This document shows, piece by piece, positions 61,195 through 64,000 of a stretch of DNA of 64,000 nucleotides. The notes beneath the pieces were generated by a model. The model saw only the letters and a list, made by a program, of their open reading frames with translations, was not told where the DNA came from and ran no database searches. Both the position numbers and the translations under genes were made by a program. Source of the stretch: Luscinia megarhynchos (Eukaryota > Chordata > Aves > Passeriformes > Turdidae); assembly GCA_034336665.1 (NCBI GenBank), contig JAPFBE010000002.1, positions 75,333,405 to 75,397,404 on the forward strand, in the 5' to 3' direction. How positions within the stretch are numbered: position 1 is the stretch's first letter; the number at the start of each line of letters is the position of its first letter.

Positions 61195-62575
61195 ACCAGT
61201 TGCTGTGCCTGATGCCCCCAGGACAGGGCTGGCCCTCCTGGCTGCCAGGGCACTGCTGACCCAGATTCAACTTTCCATCAACCAGGACCCCCAGGTCCCT
61301 TTCCCCAGCTCTGCTTTCCAGCATCTCATTCCCCAGTCTGTCTGTACATCCAGGGTTGTCCCATCCCAGGTGCAGAATCCATCACTTTTCCTTGTTGAAT
61401 TTCACCTGATTGGTGGTTTCCCAGCTCTCTGATTTATTGAGGTGTCTCTGCAGGGCCTCCCTGCCCTTGAGGGAGTCAACAGCTCCTCCCAGTTTTGTAT
61501 CTGCAAACTTGCCCAGTGTCCCTTCCAGTCCTGCCCCCAAGTCATTCATGAAGATGTTGAAGAGCACAGGGCTGAGATGGAGCCCTGTGGAACCCCCAGT
61601 GACAGGTCCCAGTCTGGTGTCACCCCATTCCCTGCAGCCCTTTGTGCCTGACCTGTGAGCCAGCTGCTCACCCATCCCATGATGTGTTTATCCAGCTGTG
61701 AGCTGGGCATTTCATCCAGAAGGATTCTGTGAGACAGCATTGAAAGCTTTGCTGAAGTCCAAAAAGATCAACTGGCTTCCCTTAATCAACCAGATGGGTT
61801 ACCTTGTCATAGAAGAAAATAAAGTTTGACAAGCTGGATTTTCCTCTCATGGAGCTGTGCTGGTTGTGGTCAATGACTGAATTCTCTTTCAGGTGTATTT
61901 CAGTACCTCCCAGAATTATCTTATCCATAACTTTACCAGGCACTGAAGGGAGATAGACAGGCCTGGAATGTCCAGGGTTCTCCTTCTTGCCCTTCTCAAA
62001 AGCTTGGGCAAGATTAGTCAGCTGGGACCTTTCTGGATTTCTAAGACCACTCAAAAATCTCTTTGAGGATTCAGGGATGAATGCCATCAGGCCCTGTGGA
62101 TTTGTAGGGATCCAGCTGGAGCAGCAGCTTCAGGGTCAACAGGGAGTTGATCATTCTTGTAGTCATGGTCCTCCAGGTCAGGGCACTGAGATTCCCTTGG
62201 TCTGTCATTTGTGTTAAAGACAGAGGTAAAGAATGAGTTAAACACCTCTGCTTTGTCTGTTCCTGTTTTTCAGGTGACCATCCTCACCCTGTAATGGCTG
62301 ATGTTGTTTTTATACTGCCTTTTGCCATTAATATATTTGAAAAAATTCTTTTGTTGTCCCCCACATTTCTGACCAGTTTTATCTCCAGCTGAGCTCTTGC
62401 CACATACATTTTCTCCCTGCAGTGGCAAGCAACATCTCTGTATTCTTCCCATGTCCACTGAGCAGACACCTTTCTTTTTTCCCTTACTTTCAAGAGAGGA
62501 TTCCTGTTCTGCCTCTCCTGTTTGATTTCTGACATTTGGGAATTTCCTGCTCCCATGCTCTTAGGAGAGGGTTTA
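61195..62575 (-). pseudogene. CR1 LINE, long degenerate ORF2 fragment
   Basis: Read on the minus strand, the translation in order from 62556 gives a WEEYRDVACHCREKMYVARA block, then KTTSAITG; a linker to NPERSQLTNLA and SRPVYLPSVPGKVMDKIILG (62087-61900); HQHSSMRGKSSLSNFIFFYD-like CR1 sequence; then ILLDEMPSSQLDKHIMGWVS, LGVPQGS and LSPVLFNIFMNDLGAGLEGT, followed by FADTKLGGAVDSLKGREALQ (61580-61450). Frameshifts split the reading frame at least four times. The catalytic FADD box lacks one Asp through an in-frame 3-nt loss. The element is truncated at both ends; its 3' terminal repeat is absent at 61195. Confidence 0.9.
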
Positions 62576-62705
62576 AAAAGTGACCAGGAAAAAACCTAAA
62601 GCCTTTGCTTACAGAAAGTGATGGGGCTTTCAGAAACAGCAACAAAGAAACAGCAACAATGGTACCCTTCTTCTCAGGTAGAACTATCCACCTGACCTAC
62701 ACAGA

Positions 62706-62845
62706 TTTCACAGAATATTCTGAGTTGGAGGGGATGCACAAGGACCATTGAGTCCAACCATAAAGTGAATGGTCCATATGGGAGTCAGACCCACAGCCCT
62801 GGTGTTATTACTCTGCTCTAAACAGCTGAGCTAACATTACAGCCA
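62706..62845 (-). mobile_element. tRNA-Ile-derived SINE with CR1-like tail
   Basis: The reverse complement of about 62771-62836 reads TTAGCTCAGCTGTTTAGAGC, then AGTAATAACACCAGGGCTGT, GGGTCTGACTCCC. It aligns with a tRNA-Ile(AAU) body: A box TTAGCTCAG, anticodon-arm region, and a B box with GGTCTGACTCC in place of GGTTCGATTCC. The remainder, 62706-62770, is a CR1-like tail (TTGGACTCAATGGTCCTTGT, CAACTCAGAATATTCTGTGA). A tRNA-Ile head plus CR1 tail is the structure known for TguSINE1 of zebra finch. The copy is degenerate and not a functional tRNA gene. Confidence 0.7.
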
Positions 62846-63830
62846 GACCAATTCTTAGAATCTCCCACAAAACAGGGAAAGGGAGGATTGTAGCCTGGCT
62901 TTCTCCACAGGAGAATACAATATCACATGACTTAGTGAGCTCTAAGAACATGTGAGGACATATCAGATAATAATTGCATATTTGAATATTTCCATGAGAA
63001 CATCTCGTCCCAGCTGATGCAGAATCCTTCCTTTGGGGAATGAAAATGTCTGATCCCACTACAGAATGAAAGAAAAGGAGCACTAAGGCAAAGCAGTGAG
63101 TAAGTAAGCACATTTTTGTCAACCTACAACAAACTGAAAAAATGGTTTTATTTTCTGCAGTGTATTTCATTTGGATAAGAAATTAAGGAAAACCGGAAGC
63201 CTCTTAAAAAACCCCAAAATTGACAAAACAGAAACATTTGTCTTTTAAGTGCATCACTTTATTATTTTAAAAAGTTTCATAAAATGTGAGATTTTGCATA
63301 GCTGTCAATTCACTGCATCCTGCTGCTCTTTACTTCCTGAGCTAGTTCTATTGCTGGGTTAAACAGAAAAATATCTTAGAAGCAACACTGCTTTGCATGG
63401 TGAGTCACAAGATGGTATTGCTAAAAGGAGCTTCCACAATTTATTCCTGATCTTAAATGGGATCTGACTTGGATCCTTTTGATCAAACTGCTGCTGGAAA
63501 CCTCCTCTTGTGAGCCATCATTAACACTTTTCGTCTTCTTGTGTATTTCCCTTGATGCTATTACAAGCACTGATACCTGAACTAGGGAATCAAATGCACA
63601 TTTGAGGGAATCAAGGACATTCAGAACATTTCAAGGTGACTTTCACTTAGTGAATGAACTGATTCCATATAACAGCAAAAATATCATGTGATTTTTAGAT
63701 AGAGTTGCAGTTCAATATGCAGTGTCTTCAGTTATAGAGGGTATAGAAAGCAACATGTCAATAAGAAAAAAAAGTGATTCAGTAAGACACCCTTAGAAGC
63801 AACAGAATCAATAGCATTCCATCTCTCTAG
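62846..63830. other. Intergenic DNA, no recognised gene
   Basis: AT-rich; nothing recognised apart from a 120-codon minus-strand frame at 62808-63170 that overlaps the SINE head and has no known motif. Confidence 0.5.
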
Positions 63831-64000
63831 ATCATAGAATCATAGAATCATAGAATCATAGAATAGTTTGGGTTGGAAGAGACCTTAAAATCATCCAGTT
63901 CCAACCCTCCTGTCATAGGCACAGGCACCTTCCTCTAGACTCCATCCTCAGGACCCCATCCAACCTCCAACACCTTCTCTGGGCACCCTGTTCCAGTCCC
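63831..64000 (-). mobile_element. CR1 LINE 3' end, continuing beyond the window
   Basis: Four tandem copies of ATCATAGAAT/CATAGAATCA (the reverse complement of the CR1 terminal repeat) are followed by AGTTTGGGTTGGAAGAGACC and TTAAAATCATCCAGTTCCAA, then CR1 3' UTR to the window edge. It is the best-preserved CR1 end in the window, so probably the youngest; its 5' part lies to the right of the window. Confidence 0.92.

Noticed and set aside
62771..62836. A genuine tRNA-Ile gene
   Set aside because: The A and B boxes are degenerate, acceptor-stem pairing is absent, and the segment is joined to a CR1-like tail, so it is the head of a SINE copy.

Overview
The window reads as vertebrate nuclear DNA from a bird, most likely a songbird. 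The evidence is CR1 LINE fragments with the typical avian 3' end (ATTCTATGAT tandem tail), a tRNA-Ile-headed SINE with a CR1-like tail of the type known from zebra finch, and a carbonic anhydrase whose sequence has avian CA2 features such as a cysteine-rich C-terminal exon. I could run no database search, so the species assignment is inference.

Only one protein-coding gene can be supported: CA2 (carbonic anhydrase II), complete on the + strand at 27567-44501. It has seven coding exons (34, 198, 119, 93, 63, 156 and 120 nt) that sum to 783 nt, 260 codons plus a stop. All six introns are GT-AG. Intron phases are 1,1,0,0,0,0, as known for alpha-CA genes. The zinc ligands His94, His96 and His119, the proton shuttle His64, Glu106, Glu117 and the Thr-Thr pair of the active site are intact. 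A TATA box (27493) inside a CpG island drives it, intron 2 is 10.2 kb, and the 3' UTR runs to a likely poly(A) signal at 45215. That UTR carries a strong G-quadruplex motif and a Pumilio-type site.

Upstream region (1-27 kb): intergenic, about 38-40% GC. It holds a GC/CpG-rich island at 1.56-1.8 kb, a CR1 reverse-transcriptase fossil (3.75-4.33 kb) abutting a likely solo LTR (4.33-4.85 kb), a second likely solo LTR (8.06-8.63 kb), two CR1 3' ends facing each other (8.75-9.03 kb), and a second GC-rich island (9.38-10.39 kb) built partly of a 20-bp minisatellite and two further short-period arrays. A 183-nt tract made only of A and C lies at 12.59-12.77 kb.

Downstream region (45.2-64 kb): intergenic. 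It holds a long degenerate antisense CR1 (61.2-62.6 kb), the antisense tRNA-Ile-derived SINE (62.7-62.85 kb), and another CR1 3' end entering from the right edge (63.83 kb on). I found no second CA paralogue, tRNA, rRNA, CRISPR array or intact transposase. Most open frames elsewhere are short and have no recognisable product; two (17167-17451 minus and 57475-57963 plus) are flagged as unresolved.
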